Part shown: positions 17,307-26,858 of the stretch, in pieces
Layout of the letters: every line of letters starts with the position of its first letter
Position numbering within the stretch: position 1 is the stretch's first letter
NCBI RefSeq assembly: GCF_001894825.1
Contig: NZ_BCWY01000010.1
Coordinates: forward strand, 123,279-187,278
Source: Rhodococcus jostii NBRC 16295
Lineage (GTDB): Bacteria; Actinomycetota; Actinomycetes; Mycobacteriales; Mycobacteriaceae
DNA: 64,000 nt
Direction: 5' to 3'
Made by a program: the position numbers and the translations under genes
The notes under the pieces: model-generated
Told to the model about the DNA's origin: nothing
Seen by the model: only the letters and a program-made list of their open reading frames with translations
The model's database searches: none

Positions 17307-17360
17307 CCCTGGGGTGGCCCTCCCCCACCCCAGGGAGACCACATCGACCCCTGAGGGGGT
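17307..17360. repeat. inverted-repeat cluster (CCCTGGGG family)
   Basis: Bases 17307-17317 (CCCTGGGGTGG) pair with 17325-17335 (CCACCCCAGGG), an 11-bp stem with a 7-nt loop. A related small palindrome, ACCCC TGA GGGGGT, is at 17347-17360. They lie in the 143-bp gap between the PPOX and FAD genes. No T-tract follows on either strand, so an operator or a factor-dependent terminator are both possible. Confidence 0.5.
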
Positions 17361-17387
17361 TGCGCTTCGTGTAGCCCGTTCCCGGGG

Positions 17388-17783
17388 CTACCGGTCGTCG
17401 GCCGTGACGGCGAGACCGATGGTGCCCGTCTTTCCGCGCCGCAGGAGGCTGCCCTTCATCGTGAGCCAGCCGAGGATGCCGTACTTGCGGGCGATCACGT
17501 CCCGCGTGTGATCGGTGCCGGCGGCGTCGAGGATGACGGCGCGGGCGGGAACGCCGGGACCCTTCGGCTTGCCGCGCGCGTCGCACGCCGCCACCGTCAC
17601 CTCCGGGTTACGACGGATGCGTTTGACCTTGTAGGAGTCGGTGACGGTCCACATCAGCAGGCGGTCGCCGTCGGCCGCGGCCCACAGCGGCGTCGCCACC
17701 GGGGTGCCGTCCTTCCGAAACGTGGTGAGCAGGACATACTTCGCGGACGACACCCGGTCGAATTCTGTGGTCACCCGGCCCAT
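17388..17783 (-). CDS. PPOX-class (F420/FMN-dependent) oxidoreductase
   Basis: A 131-aa split-barrel flavin/deazaflavin enzyme. Family features are KYVLLTTFRKDGTPVATPLWAA at residues 15-36, DRLLMWTVTDSYKVKRIRRNPEVTVAACDARGK and a C-terminal IARKYGILGWLTMK. Such enzymes reduce substrates with F420H2 or FMNH2; the substrate is unknown. It starts 31 nt after the cobN stop on the same strand and is probably in the same transcript, though no link to cobalamin synthesis is obvious. Confidence 0.85.
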   Translation of the reverse strand: MGRVTTEFDRVSSAKYVLLTTFRKDGTPVATPLWAAADGDRLLMWTVTDSYKVKRIRRNPEVTVAACDARGKPKGPGVPARAVILDAAGTDHTRDVIARKYGILGWLTMKGSLLRRGKTGTIGLAVTADDR

Positions 17784-17814
17784 GCTAGACCGAACCGCGG
17801 AGCCGGACGGTTGG

Positions 17815-20800
17815 TCAGTCGCCTTCGAGTTCGCCCTCGGTCTCGAGGTACACCTGCCGCAGTCCGTCGAGGGTCTGCTGTTCGGGGTGCTCCCACATGT
17901 CCCGCTCGGCCGCCTCGAGGAGCCGTTCGGCGATGCCGTGCAGGGCCCAGGGGTTGGACTGTTCCATGAACTTGCGGTTCTGCTCGTCGAGCACGTAGGT
18001 CTCGGCGAGTTTCTCGTACATCCAGTCGGCGACGACGTTGGTGGTGGCGTCGTACCCGAACAGGTAGTCGACGGTGGCCGCCATCTCGAACGCGCCCTTG
18101 TATCCGTGGCGGCGCATCGCCTCGAGCCACCGCGGGTTCACTACGCGGGCGCGGAACACCCTCGATGTCTCCTCCGACAGGGTTCGGGTGCGCACCGACT
18201 CGGGCCGGGTGCTGTCGCCGATGTAGGCCTCGGGCGACTTCCCGGTGAGCGCCCGCACGGTCGCGACCATGCCGCCGTGGTACTGGAAGTAGTCGTCGGC
18301 GTCGGCGATGTCGTGTTCACGGGTGTCGGTGTTCTTGGCCGCCACGGTGATCCGCCGGTACGCCGTCCGCATGTCGTCGGCGGCGGGGGCGCCGTCGAGT
18401 CCGCGGCCGTACGCGAAGCCTCCCCACGTGGTGTACACGTCGGCGAGGTCGGCGTCGCCGCGCCAGCTCTTGGAGTCGATCAGCTGCAGCAGTCCGGCCC
18501 CGTACGTGCCCGGCTTGGACCCGAAGATGCGGGTGGTCGCGCGACGCTCGTCGCCGTGTTCGGCGAGATCCGCCTGCGCGTGGGCGCGGACGAAGTTGCT
18601 CTCCGCGGGTTCGTCCAGTGCGGCGACGAGCCGGACGGCGTCGTCGAGCAGTGCCAGGACGTGCGGGAACGCGTCCCGGAAGAACCCACTGATCCGGACG
18701 GTGACGTCGATGCGCGGCCGGCCCAGTTCCTCGAGGTCGATCACCTCGAGGTTCACGACTCGGCGGCTCGCCTCGTCCCACACCGGGCGGACCCCGAGGA
18801 GCGCGAACACCTCGGCGATGTCGTCGCCGGAGGTGCGCATCGCGGACGTGCCCCACACCGACAGTCCCACCGACCGCGGCCATTCGCCGTGATCCGACTT
18901 GTAGCGGTCCAACAGCGATTCCGCCATCGCCTGACCGGTTTCCCAAGCGAGCCGGGACGGCACGGCCTTCGGGTCGACGGAGTAGAAGTTCCGGCCCGTC
19001 GGAAGCACGTTGATCAGCCCGCGCAGCGGCGAACCGCTCGGTCCGGCGGCGATGAATCCGCCGTCGAGCGCGTGCAGCACCTGGGCGATCTCGTTGTCGG
19101 TCTCCCGCAGCCGCGGAACCACCTCGGTGGCCGCGAACCGCAGGATCTTCGCGACGGTGGCGTCTTCGGTGAGTGTGTCGGCGGCGTCGGGCTGCCAGTC
19201 GGCGTCGTGCATGCCCTGCACCAGCGCATGCGCCTGCCGCTCGATGTCGTCCACGCGGGTGCGGGATTCGTCGCCGTCCTCGCTGAGGCCGAGTGCCTCG
19301 CGGAGTCCGGGGACGTTCTGCTCCCCGCCCCACATCTGCCGGGCCCGCAGCATCGCGAGTACCAGTTCGACCTCGGCGTCGTCGCGCGGCGCCTCGCCGA
19401 GAATGTGGAGTCCGTCCCGGATCTGGACGTCCTTGATCTCGCACAGCCAGCCGTCGACGTGCAACAGCATGTCGTCGAACACGTCCTCGTCGGGCCGTTC
19501 CTCGAGTCCGAGGTCGTGGTCCATCTTCGCGGCGCGCATCAGCGTCCAGATCTGCTGGCGGATGGCCGGCAACTTGGACGGGTCGAGCGCGGAGATGTTC
19601 GAGTGCTCGTCGAGGAGCTGCTCGAGTCGCGAGATGTCGCCATAGCTCTCGGCGCGGGCCATCGGCGGGATCAGGTGGTCGACCAGGGTGGCGTGGGCAC
19701 GGCGCTTCGCCTGCGTGCCCTCCCCCGGATCGTTGACGAGGAACGGGTAGATGAGCGGCAGGTCGCCGAGCGCGGCGTCGGTGCCGCACGAGGCGGACAT
19801 GCCGAGCGTCTTGCCGGGCAGCCACTCGAGGTTGCCGTGCTTGCCGAGATGCACCACCGCGTCGGCCCCGAAACCGCCCGAGGCAGCGTCGGCCGCGATC
19901 CACCGGTAGGCGGCCAGGTAGTGGTGACTCGGCGGCAGGTCGGGATCGTGGTAGATCGCGACCGGCTTCTCCCCGAACCCGCGCGGCGGCTGCACCATCA
20001 GCACGAGATTGCCGAACTGCATTGCGGCGATGACGATTTCACCGGCCGGGTCCTGGGAGCGGTCGACGTACAGTTCACCCGGGGCGGGACCCCAGTGTTC
20101 TTCGACGCCCTCCCGCAGCTCGGCGGGCAACGCCGAGAACCACTCGTGGTAGCGGGCCGCGGAGATCCGGATCGGGTTCCCCTCGAGCTGCTCCGCGGTC
20201 AGCCAGTCCGGGTCCTGGCCGCCGGCGGCGATGAGGGCGTGAATCAGCGTGTCACCGTCCCGGGCGGCCAGCCCCGGCACGGCGTCGGGTCCGTCCTCCG
20301 GGCCCAAATCGTAGCCGGCGGACCGCATCTCGGTGAGCAACCGGATCGCGCTGGCCGGGGTGTCGAGACCGACGGCGTTGCCGATGCGGGCGTGCTTCGT
20401 GGGGTACGCCGACAGCATCAGCGCGATCCGGCGCTCCGGCGCGGGAATGTGGCGGAGGCGGGCGTGCCGGACCGCGATGCCCGCGACCCGGGAGGCGCGC
20501 TCGGCGTCGGGGACGTAGGTGGACAGTCCGTCGGCGTCGATCTCCTTGAACGAGAACGGGACCGTGATCAGCCGGCCGTCGAACTCGGGGACCGCGACCT
20601 GGGTGGCGACGTCGAGCGGCGACAATCCGTCGTCGTTGGACTCCCACGACTCCCTGCTGCTGGTCAGGCACAGCCCCTGCAGGATCGGCACGTCCAGCGC
20701 GGCCAGCGCGGCGACGTCCCACGCCTCGTCGTCGCCACCGGCCGAGACGCCGGCCGGTTTGGTGCCGCCGGCGGCGAGCACGGTGACCACCATCGCGTCC

Positions 20801-21417
20801 GCGCGGCGCAGCGTCTGCAGCAACTCCGGTTCGGCGGTGCGCAGCGACGCACAGAAGATCGGCAGCGGGGTGCCGCCGGCCGCCTCGATCGCCTCGCACA
20901 GCGCCTCGATGTAGCGGGTGTTCCCGGCCAGGTGCTGGGCGCGGTAGTAGAGGACGGCGATGGTGGGGCGGCCCGGGTCGGCGTCGGGAGCGAAGGGCGC
21001 GACCCCCCAGCTCGGCAGGTGGACAGGTGCCTCGAACCCGTGACCGGTCAGCAGCACGGTGTCCGATAGGAAGTGGTGCAGCTGCGCGAGGTTGTCGGCG
21101 CCGCCCTCGGCGAGGTAGTTGTGTGCCTCCGCCGAGACACCGGCGGTGACGGTCGAGCACTCCATCAGTTCGGCGTCCGGGGCATGCTCACCACCGAGGA
21201 CCACCACCGGCAGTCCGCTGGCCAGGACGGCGTCGAGGCCCTCTTCCCACGCCCGGCGGCCGCCGAGGATGCGCACGACCACCAGGTCGGCGCCGTCGAG
21301 CAGTCCCGGCAGGTCCTCCTCGACCAGCAGCCGGGCCGGGTTGGCCCAGCGGTAGTCCGCCCCGCTGGCGCGTGCGCTGAGCAGGTCGGTGTCGGAGGTG
21401 GAGAGCAGCAGGATCAC
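17815..21417 (-). CDS. cobN: cobaltochelatase subunit CobN
   Basis: CobN is the large subunit of the ATP-dependent cobaltochelatase that inserts Co2+ into hydrogenobyrinic acid a,c-diamide in aerobic cobalamin synthesis. The product is 1200 aa, the usual size. Recognisable blocks include AVLYYRAQHLAGNTRYIEALCEAIE, HLGKHGNLEWLPGKTLGMS and VNPRWLEAMRRHGYKGAFEMAATVDYLFGYDATT. The start is GTG 21417 (VILLLSTSDTDLL); an earlier in-frame ATG at 21579 lies inside the B12 riboswitch and is not used. CobS/CobT are not in this window. Confidence 0.95.
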   Translation of the reverse strand: MILLLSTSDTDLLSARASGADYRWANPARLLVEEDLPGLLDGADLVVVRILGGRRAWEEGLDAVLASGLPVVVLGGEHAPDAELMECSTVTAGVSAEAHNYLAEGGADNLAQLHHFLSDTVLLTGHGFEAPVHLPSWGVAPFAPDADPGRPTIAVLYYRAQHLAGNTRYIEALCEAIEAAGGTPLPIFCASLRTAEPELLQTLRRADAMVVTVLAAGGTKPAGVSAGGDDEAWDVAALAALDVPILQGLCLTSSRESWESNDDGLSPLDVATQVAVPEFDGRLITVPFSFKEIDADGLSTYVPDAERASRVAGIAVRHARLRHIPAPERRIALMLSAYPTKHARIGNAVGLDTPASAIRLLTEMRSAGYDLGPEDGPDAVPGLAARDGDTLIHALIAAGGQDPDWLTAEQLEGNPIRISAARYHEWFSALPAELREGVEEHWGPAPGELYVDRSQDPAGEIVIAAMQFGNLVLMVQPPRGFGEKPVAIYHDPDLPPSHHYLAAYRWIAADAASGGFGADAVVHLGKHGNLEWLPGKTLGMSASCGTDAALGDLPLIYPFLVNDPGEGTQAKRRAHATLVDHLIPPMARAESYGDISRLEQLLDEHSNISALDPSKLPAIRQQIWTLMRAAKMDHDLGLEERPDEDVFDDMLLHVDGWLCEIKDVQIRDGLHILGEAPRDDAEVELVLAMLRARQMWGGEQNVPGLREALGLSEDGDESRTRVDDIERQAHALVQGMHDADWQPDAADTLTEDATVAKILRFAATEVVPRLRETDNEIAQVLHALDGGFIAAGPSGSPLRGLINVLPTGRNFYSVDPKAVPSRLAWETGQAMAESLLDRYKSDHGEWPRSVGLSVWGTSAMRTSGDDIAEVFALLGVRPVWDEASRRVVNLEVIDLEELGRPRIDVTVRISGFFRDAFPHVLALLDDAVRLVAALDEPAESNFVRAHAQADLAEHGDERRATTRIFGSKPGTYGAGLLQLIDSKSWRGDADLADVYTTWGGFAYGRGLDGAPAADDMRTAYRRITVAAKNTDTREHDIADADDYFQYHGGMVATVRALTGKSPEAYIGDSTRPESVRTRTLSEETSRVFRARVVNPRWLEAMRRHGYKGAFEMAATVDYLFGYDATTNVVADWMYEKLAETYVLDEQNRKFMEQSNPWALHGIAERLLEAAERDMWEHPEQQTLDGLRQVYLETEGELEGD

Positions 21418-21479
21418 GGGTGGAGCCTTCCTGGGGTGTCGCGCCCCGTGGCAGTGGTTCCGTGCGGAACCGTAGGTCG

Positions 21480-21598
21480 GACGACGCAGGTGAGGGTCTG
21501 GCTCGCACACCGGGTTCGGCGGGCTCACAGTGGCGCGACCGCACCGGATTTTCACCGGTTTCCTCTCCTGCTGTCGCAAGTGCAGGTGATGCTACCTG
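21480..21598 (-). promoter_or_regulatory. cobalamin (B12) riboswitch controlling cobN
   Basis: On the minus strand the leader contains the conserved core AAACCGGTGAAAATCCGGTG followed by CGGTCGCGCCACTG and, nearer the gene, the B12-box segment GCGAGCCAGACCCTCACCTG. These are the diagnostic elements of a class-I adenosylcobalamin riboswitch, and they lie directly upstream of cobN. High cobalamin should repress cobN expression. Boundaries are approximate. Confidence 0.93.
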
Positions 21599-21620
21599 GG
21601 GCCGGACGTAACCTGGGACC

Positions 21621-22754
21621 ATGGTCGACTCCCGTTCCCGCCCCGACGCGTGCCCCGGCGCGCTGCAGGTCCACCAGGCCGCCGACGGTGCGCTCGCCCG
21701 GGTCCGCCTCCCCGGAGGGGTGCTGACCTCCACCCAGCTGCAGGCCCTCACGGAATCGGCTCGCGACCTCGGGAACGGTGAGATCGAACTGACGTCCCGC
21801 GGCAACGCTCAGCTGCGGGCGGTCCGCGACCCGCAGGAGTTCGCCCGGCGTCTCGCCGACGTGGGCCTTCTGCCGTCGGAGACGCACGAGCGGGTGCGCA
21901 ACATCCTGGTCTCGCCGCTGACCGGCCGGATCGGCGGTCTCGCGGACCTGCGTGATCTGGTCGCCGAGCTCGACCGGGAGTTGTGCGCGGATTCCGCGTT
22001 GGCGGAACTGCCCGGCCGCACCCTGTTCACCCTCGACGACGGGCGCGGCGACGTCTCTGCGCTCGGCGGCGACTTCGGCGTCCACGCGGTCGGCGAGACG
22101 GAGGTCGCCCTGGTCCTCGCGGGCCGGGACAGCGGCGCCCGGATCACGACCACGGAGGCGGTGTCCGTGCTACTCGACGCCGCCCGCGTCTTCCTGGAGC
22201 TGCGCGATCGGCACTGGCGGCTGTCCGAAATCGCCGACGGGGTCGAACAGACCCTGTCGGCATTGACGCTCGCTCCGACCGCCGACCCGGTGAGCGGATT
22301 CGACGAGCACCGGCCGCCCATCGGGTGGCTCGACCAACCGGACGGCAATGTGACTCTCGGCGGCGGTCTGGCGTTCGGGATCCTCGACGCCCGGCTGGCG
22401 GAGTTCCTCGCCGCGGTCGAGAAGCCGGTGATCGTCACGCCGTGGAAATCGGTGCTGCTGTGCGACCTCGACGAGTGGACCGCCGAGCAGGTGGTGCGCG
22501 TCCTCGCCCCGCTGGGCCTGATCTTCGACGAGAACTCACCCTGGCTGAGCGTGAGTGCCTGCACCGGGCAACCCGGCTGCGAGAAGGCACTGGCCGATGT
22601 CCGCTCCGACGCGCGGGACGCCGTCGGGAGCGGTGAACTCCCGGTGGAGGGCCGGCAGCACTGGTCGGGCTGCGAACGGTGCTGCGGGCGACCGAAGGGG
22701 GACGTCGCCGACGTCGTCGCCACCGAGACGGGTTACCGGGTGGAGGAGCCGTGA
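21621..22754 (+). CDS. cobG: precorrin-3B synthase CobG
   Basis: CobG is the sulfite/nitrite-reductase-like Fe-S monooxygenase that converts precorrin-3A to precorrin-3B. The 377-aa protein has the two ferredoxin-like half-domains (GALARVRLPGGVLTSTQLQAL; LTSRGNAQLRAV) and the C-terminal cluster cysteines in SACTGQPGCEKAL and WSGCERCCGRP. The ATG at 21621 is about 25 bp from the 5' end of the cobN riboswitch, on the opposite strand. It begins a cobG-cobH-cobIJ operon (24-nt gap to cobH). Confidence 0.93.
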   Translation: MVDSRSRPDACPGALQVHQAADGALARVRLPGGVLTSTQLQALTESARDLGNGEIELTSRGNAQLRAVRDPQEFARRLADVGLLPSETHERVRNILVSPLTGRIGGLADLRDLVAELDRELCADSALAELPGRTLFTLDDGRGDVSALGGDFGVHAVGETEVALVLAGRDSGARITTTEAVSVLLDAARVFLELRDRHWRLSEIADGVEQTLSALTLAPTADPVSGFDEHRPPIGWLDQPDGNVTLGGGLAFGILDARLAEFLAAVEKPVIVTPWKSVLLCDLDEWTAEQVVRVLAPLGLIFDENSPWLSVSACTGQPGCEKALADVRSDARDAVGSGELPVEGRQHWSGCERCCGRPKGDVADVVATETGYRVEEP

Positions 22755-22778
22755 ACGCGGTCCCTCTATCGTGAGCGG

Positions 22779-23405
22779 ATGATCGAGTACATCCGAGACG
22801 GCGCGGAGATCTACCGCCAGTCCTTCGCCACGATCCGCGCCGAGGCGGATCTCAGTGCCTTTCCCGAGGACGTCTCGCAGGCCGTGGTCCGCATGATCCA
22901 CGCGAGCGGTCAGGTCGATCTCGTGGACGACGTCGCGTTCACCCCCGGTGTCGTGAAGGCCGCCCGCGCGGCGCTGGCGGGCGGCGCCCCGATCCTGTGC
23001 GACGCGCAGATGGTCGCCGCCGGCGTCACCCGCAAACGTCTCCCGGCGGACAACGAGGTCCTCTGCACGCTCCGTGATCCGCGGGTGCCGGTGCTGGCGG
23101 AACAGATCGGGAACACCCGTTCCGCCGCCGCGCTCGAACTGTGGGGCAGCAAACTCGACGGCGCCGTCGTGGCGATCGGCAACGCCCCGACCGCCCTGTT
23201 CTACCTGTTGGACATGATCGAGTCCGGTGCACCCCGGCCCGCAGCGATCGTGGGCGGTCCGGTCGGGTTCATCGGTGCCGCGGAATCGAAGGAAGCGTTG
23301 ATCGAGCACCCGAGCGGACTCGATTATCTGGTGGTCCGCGGCCGCCGCGGCGGCAGTGCCATCACGGCGGCGGCCCTGAATGCGATTGCGAGCGAGGTCG
23401 AATGA
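22779..23405 (+). CDS. cobH: precorrin-8X methylmutase CobH
   Basis: CobH moves the C-11 methyl group to C-12, giving hydrogenobyrinic acid. The 208-aa product has the whole fold: [40 protein letters not shown] (the catalytic His is in MIHASG), [21 protein letters not shown], and [20 protein letters not shown]. The stop overlaps the ATG of cobIJ, so translation is coupled. Confidence 0.95.
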   Translation: MIEYIRDGAEIYRQSFATIRAEADLSAFPEDVSQAVVRMIHASGQVDLVDDVAFTPGVVKAARAALAGGAPILCDAQMVAAGVTRKRLPADNEVLCTLRDPRVPVLAEQIGNTRSAAALELWGSKLDGAVVAIGNAPTALFYLLDMIESGAPRPAAIVGGPVGFIGAAESKEALIEHPSGLDYLVVRGRRGGSAITAAALNAIASEVE

Positions 23406-24904
23406 GCTCCGAACAGCGTGCCACCGGGAAACTGTGGGGCGTCGGCATCGGACCGGGCGACCCGGAACTGGTGACGGTCAAGGCGGCGCGGGTCATCGCC
23501 GAGGCCGACGTGGTGGCGTTCCACAGCGCCCGGCACGGCAAGAGCATCTCCCGCGGGGTCGCGGCGCCGTACCTGCGCGAGGGCCAGATCGAGGAGCATC
23601 TCGTCTACCCGGTCACCACCGAGACCGTCGACCATCCCGGCGGCTATCACGGCGCGATGGACGAGTTCTACGAGGAGGCGTCGCAGCGGCTCGCCGCCCA
23701 CCTCGAGGCCGGGCGTTCCGTGGCGCTGCTGGCCGCCGGTGACCCGCTGTTCTACAGCTCGTACATGCACATGCACAAGAGGCTGGCGCAGCGCTTCGAC
23801 GCCGAGGTGATTCCCGGAGTCACGTCGATCAGCGCCGCCTCGGCCGCACTCGCGATGCCGCTCGTCGAGGGCGAGGAAATTCTCACCGTCCTCCCCGGGA
23901 CCCTCCCGCAGGGCGAGCTGACACGGCGTCTGCGCGAGACCGACGCCGCGGCGATCCTGAAACTCGGACGCACCTACCCCGCCGTGCGGCAGGCGCTGAA
24001 GGACTCCGGGCGCATCGACGAGACCTGGTACGTCGAGCGGGCCAGCACCACCCGGCAGAGGATCGACGCCGCCGACGACGTCTCGGACGGCGACGTCCCG
24101 TACTTCTCGATCGCCATCGTGCCGAGTCCGTCGAACACGCGCCGCGGCGACGCGCCGCCCGCCGGGGAACTCGTCGTCGTGGGGCTCGGACCCGGCGACC
24201 AGGCGTGGACGACACCGGAAGTGCAGCACGAACTGTCACTGGCCACCGACCTCGTCGGCTACGGCCCCTACATCGACCGGGTTCCCGAACGTCCCGGCCA
24301 GCGCCGCCACTCCAGCGACAACCGGGTCGAGGCCGAACGCGCCGCGATGGCACTCGACCTGGCGAAGAACGGCGCCCGCGTGGCCGTCGTGTCGTCCGGC
24401 GACCCGGGTGTGTTCGCGATGGCCGCCGCCGTGCTCGAAGTCGCGGCCGAGGAACAGTGGCGCGGTGTTCCGGTCCGGGTCCTGCCCGGCATGACCGCCG
24501 CGAACGCCGTGGCGAGCCGGGTCGGCGCTCCCCTCGGACACGACTACGCCGTCCTGTCGCTGTCGGACCGGCTCAAGCCGTGGGACGTCGTGGCGCAGAG
24601 GATCTCCGCGGTCGCGAGCGCGGACATGGCCTTCGCCGTCTACAACCCCGCGTCGAAGTCGCGCACCTGGCAGGTCGCCGCGATGCGCGACCTCGTTCTC
24701 GAGCACCGCTCCCCCGACACCCCGGTGATCATCGGCCGCGACGTGGCCGGTGCGGAGGAGTCGGTGCGGGTCGTGCGGCTCGCGGACCTCGACCCCGCCG
24801 AGATCGACATGCGGTGCCTTCTCATCGTCGGCTCCTCCATGACGACCGTCGTCGAGAACGAACACGGGACGAGGGTCTTCACGCCCCGGCGTTATCCGGG
24901 CTGA
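23402..24904 (+). CDS. cobIJ: fused precorrin-2 C20-methyltransferase / precorrin-3B C17-methyltransferase CobIJ
   Basis: A 500-aa fusion of two cobalamin SAM methyltransferases. The N-terminal half (residues about 1-250) is Cob[31 protein letters not shown] and [19 protein letters not shown]. The C-terminal half (about 260-500) is Cob[43 protein letters not shown] and [15 protein letters not shown]. CobI methylates C-20 of precorrin-2 and CobJ performs the ring contraction with C-17 methylation. The fusion is common in mycobacteria and relatives. It is the last gene of the cobG operon. Confidence 0.95.
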   Translation: MSSEQRATGKLWGVGIGPGDPELVTVKAARVIAEADVVAFHSARHGKSISRGVAAPYLREGQIEEHLVYPVTTETVDHPGGYHGAMDEFYEEASQRLAAHLEAGRSVALLAAGDPLFYSSYMHMHKRLAQRFDAEVIPGVTSISAASAALAMPLVEGEEILTVLPGTLPQGELTRRLRETDAAAILKLGRTYPAVRQALKDSGRIDETWYVERASTTRQRIDAADDVSDGDVPYFSIAIVPSPSNTRRGDAPPAGELVVVGLGPGDQAWTTPEVQHELSLATDLVGYGPYIDRVPERPGQRRHSSDNRVEAERAAMALDLAKNGARVAVVSSGDPGVFAMAAAVLEVAAEEQWRGVPVRVLPGMTAANAVASRVGAPLGHDYAVLSLSDRLKPWDVVAQRISAVASADMAFAVYNPASKSRTWQVAAMRDLVLEHRSPDTPVIIGRDVAGAEESVRVVRLADLDPAEIDMRCLLIVGSSMTTVVENEHGTRVFTPRRYPG

Positions 24905-24912
24905 GTTCCCGG

Positions 24913-25821
24913 TCAGTCGATTCGGCCGGAGCGGAGTTCGGTCACCGCGATCCGGGCGGCGTGCCCGATCGCCGCATCGACCACGGGCAGCACCGGGTCC
25001 GCACGGGCTGCTCGGGTGAACACCGAGACAGCGACGGGAATCTCACCGGGAAAGGTCACGACCGCGACCTCGTTGCGGATGGCGCCGATGGTCCCGGTCT
25101 TCCCGGCCACGTCCACGTCGGAGTACGGGAATCCGGAGCGGATGCGGTGCTGCCAGACCTGCGCGGCCATCACCTGCCTGATGAACTCGCCCTGCGGCCC
25201 GGGCACTGCCCGGCCGGTCCAGATCGCGTCGAGCAGCGTGGTCATGTCCCGCGGGGTGGTCGCGCTCGCGAAGGACGGGTCGTAGGCCGACACGGTCCAC
25301 GCCTCGTCGTTGTCGGCCAGCGCCGCGAATGCCTCGGCGGTGGTGTGCGCGTGGGCGTCGATCACCAGACTGCGATGCGCATCCGCCGTGCCGCCGATGA
25401 CGCGGGTGCTCGTCATGCCGAGTTCGGACAGCATCTGCTCGATACTCTCGAGTCCCACCTGCCCCAGAACGAGATCCGCGGCCGCGTTGTCGGATACGGT
25501 CATCATCGACAGCGCCAGGTCCCGCCAGCTCAGCACGACGGGATCACGGAACGTCGACACCCCGGTGGGGCCCGGGGTGCAGTCGGCCGGGTTGACCCGG
25601 ACGGTCGCGGTCGGCACCACCGAACCGGAATCGAAAGCGCGGCACAGGGATACGAGCAGCGGCAGCTTGTAGACGGACGCCAGCACCACGAGGTCGTCCG
25701 CACCGACGGCGATGTCAGCGCCGTCGTCGGCCGGCGTTCCGACCCGGCGGGCGTGCAGCCATCCGGTGCACCCGGCGTCGGCGAAGACGTCGCAGATTCG
25801 TTTCACTGCCGGCGAGGTCAT
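24913..25821 (-). CDS. class A beta-lactamase-family serine hydrolase (no signal peptide)
   Basis: A 302-aa penicillin-recognising serine hydrolase. The SxxK motif is in LASVYKLPLL, SxN in MTVSDNAAADL and KTG in VAGKTGTIG. The omega-loop Glu that deacylates penicilloyl intermediates in true class A enzymes is not clearly recognisable before TTPRDMTTLL. No signal peptide or lipobox is visible, so it appears cytoplasmic, unlike typical beta-lactamases. The ATG overlaps the stop of the LysR gene (ATGA). It may be a sensor or esterase-like relative. Confidence 0.8.
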   Translation of the reverse strand: MTSPAVKRICDVFADAGCTGWLHARRVGTPADDGADIAVGADDLVVLASVYKLPLLVSLCRAFDSGSVVPTATVRVNPADCTPGPTGVSTFRDPVVLSWRDLALSMMTVSDNAAADLVLGQVGLESIEQMLSELGMTSTRVIGGTADAHRSLVIDAHAHTTAEAFAALADNDEAWTVSAYDPSFASATTPRDMTTLLDAIWTGRAVPGPQGEFIRQVMAAQVWQHRIRSGFPYSDVDVAGKTGTIGAIRNEVAVVTFPGEIPVAVSVFTRAARADPVLPVVDAAIGHAARIAVTELRSGRID

Positions 25822-26711
25822 CGGTCGGCCTTCAACAGCACCCGGTCGAGTGCGGCCGCGGACGATGCGACGTCGGCACCGGAACGCCAGACGATGCGCA
25901 GCCGCAGGGCGAGGTCTTCGCGCAGCATTTCGACCCACGCCACACCCGGCGTCGTGGTCGGCGCCGTCGTCGTCACCCCGAAATGGCCCCCGGCCGCCAC
26001 GTGAGCGAGGAGTTCCCGCGGTCCCGTCGCGACCACGATGTCCGGGTCCAGGCCCCGGGCCCGCCACCCGTCGACGAACAGGTCGTGGGCAGGCGGGTTG
26101 TCCGAGCGTGGGCCGGTGGCCAGCGCCAGCCCGCGCAGCATCCGCACCTGCGCCTTCTTCGCGGTCGCCGCCGGATGGTCGTCCGGGACCACCACCCACC
26201 GCCGGAGCTTCAGCACCGGTCCGCTGCCGAGACCGGTCAGCAGGGCGGGATGTTCGACCACTGCGACGTCGAGACTGCCCGCGCGGACGGCGTCCACGAG
26301 TTCGGTGGTGGACGCCGTCGTCGTCACGACCCGGGTGGGCCGGGGTTCGTCCGCGTCACGGAGCGCTCGCACACACCGCACCACCACGCCGTCGGCCACC
26401 GAGTGCGGGACCCCCCACCGCACCGCCGCGTCGCGACCGCCGGCGATGCGGTGCGCTTCGTCCTCGAACCTCGCCGCGTCGGCGACGAGAAGTCTCGCGC
26501 GCGGGAGCAATTGGCGCCCGGCGTCGGTCAGCCCGACACCCCGGGCACTCCGATGCACCAACTCCGTTCCGAGTCGCTGTTCGAGGCGCCGCACTCCTTG
26601 CGACAGCGGCGGTTGCGTCATCCCGAGTCGCGAGGCGGCGTTGCCGAAGTGTCCCTCTTCCGCAACGGCGACAAAGAAACTCAAGTGGCGGAGCAGATCC
26701 ATGGCGATCAT
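25818..26711 (-). CDS. LysR-family transcriptional regulator
   Basis: A 297-aa LysR regulator. The N-terminal wHTH is LLRHLSFFVAVAEEGHFGNAASRLGMTQPPLSQGVRRLEQRLGTELVHR; a periplasmic-binding-like effector domain follows. It is divergent from the class A beta-lactamase gene at 26859 and overlaps the serine hydrolase gene downstream, an arrangement like ampR/ampC. The start can be ATG 26711 or ATG 26702 (MDLLRHL). The effector is unknown; a wall fragment or beta-lactam is suggested by the neighbours. Confidence 0.9.
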   Translation of the reverse strand: MIAMDLLRHLSFFVAVAEEGHFGNAASRLGMTQPPLSQGVRRLEQRLGTELVHRSARGVGLTDAGRQLLPRARLLVADAARFEDEAHRIAGGRDAAVRWGVPHSVADGVVVRCVRALRDADEPRPTRVVTTTASTTELVDAVRAGSLDVAVVEHPALLTGLGSGPVLKLRRWVVVPDDHPAATAKKAQVRMLRGLALATGPRSDNPPAHDLFVDGWRARGLDPDIVVATGPRELLAHVAAGGHFGVTTTAPTTTPGVAWVEMLREDLALRLRIVWRSGADVASSAAALDRVLLKADR

Positions 26712-26730
26712 TCAACCAGTTCCGACCGCC

Positions 26731-26746
26731 CGCACCGGCCGGTGCG
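26731..26746. promoter_or_regulatory. palindrome in the LysR/beta-lactamase intergenic region
   Basis: CGCACCGG/CCGGTGCG is a perfect 16-bp palindrome, 20 bp from the LysR start and about 112 bp from the beta-lactamase start. Position fits an autoregulatory LysR site, though LysR sites are usually a T-N11-A core, which this does not show. Confidence 0.35.
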
Positions 26747-26858
26747 ATCAATTCCCGTGCACAAAACGGGGCCCCGAACTGGGGTGATAGCGTATCCGAC
26801 TCGCGGCGACGCCGCAGTCGTCTTTGCGCTATGAGCGGGGGCACCCGACATTGGATCA

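Noticed and set aside
17641..21069. A 1,142-codon open frame antisense to cobN
   Set aside because: Its translation is Arg/Val/Gly/His-rich without domains and mirrors cobN codons; it is a shadow caused by high GC at third positions.
21418..21579. N-terminal extension of CobN from ATG 21579
   Set aside because: The extra 54 residues are encoded by the B12 riboswitch and have no CobN similarity; GTG 21417 fits the family start.
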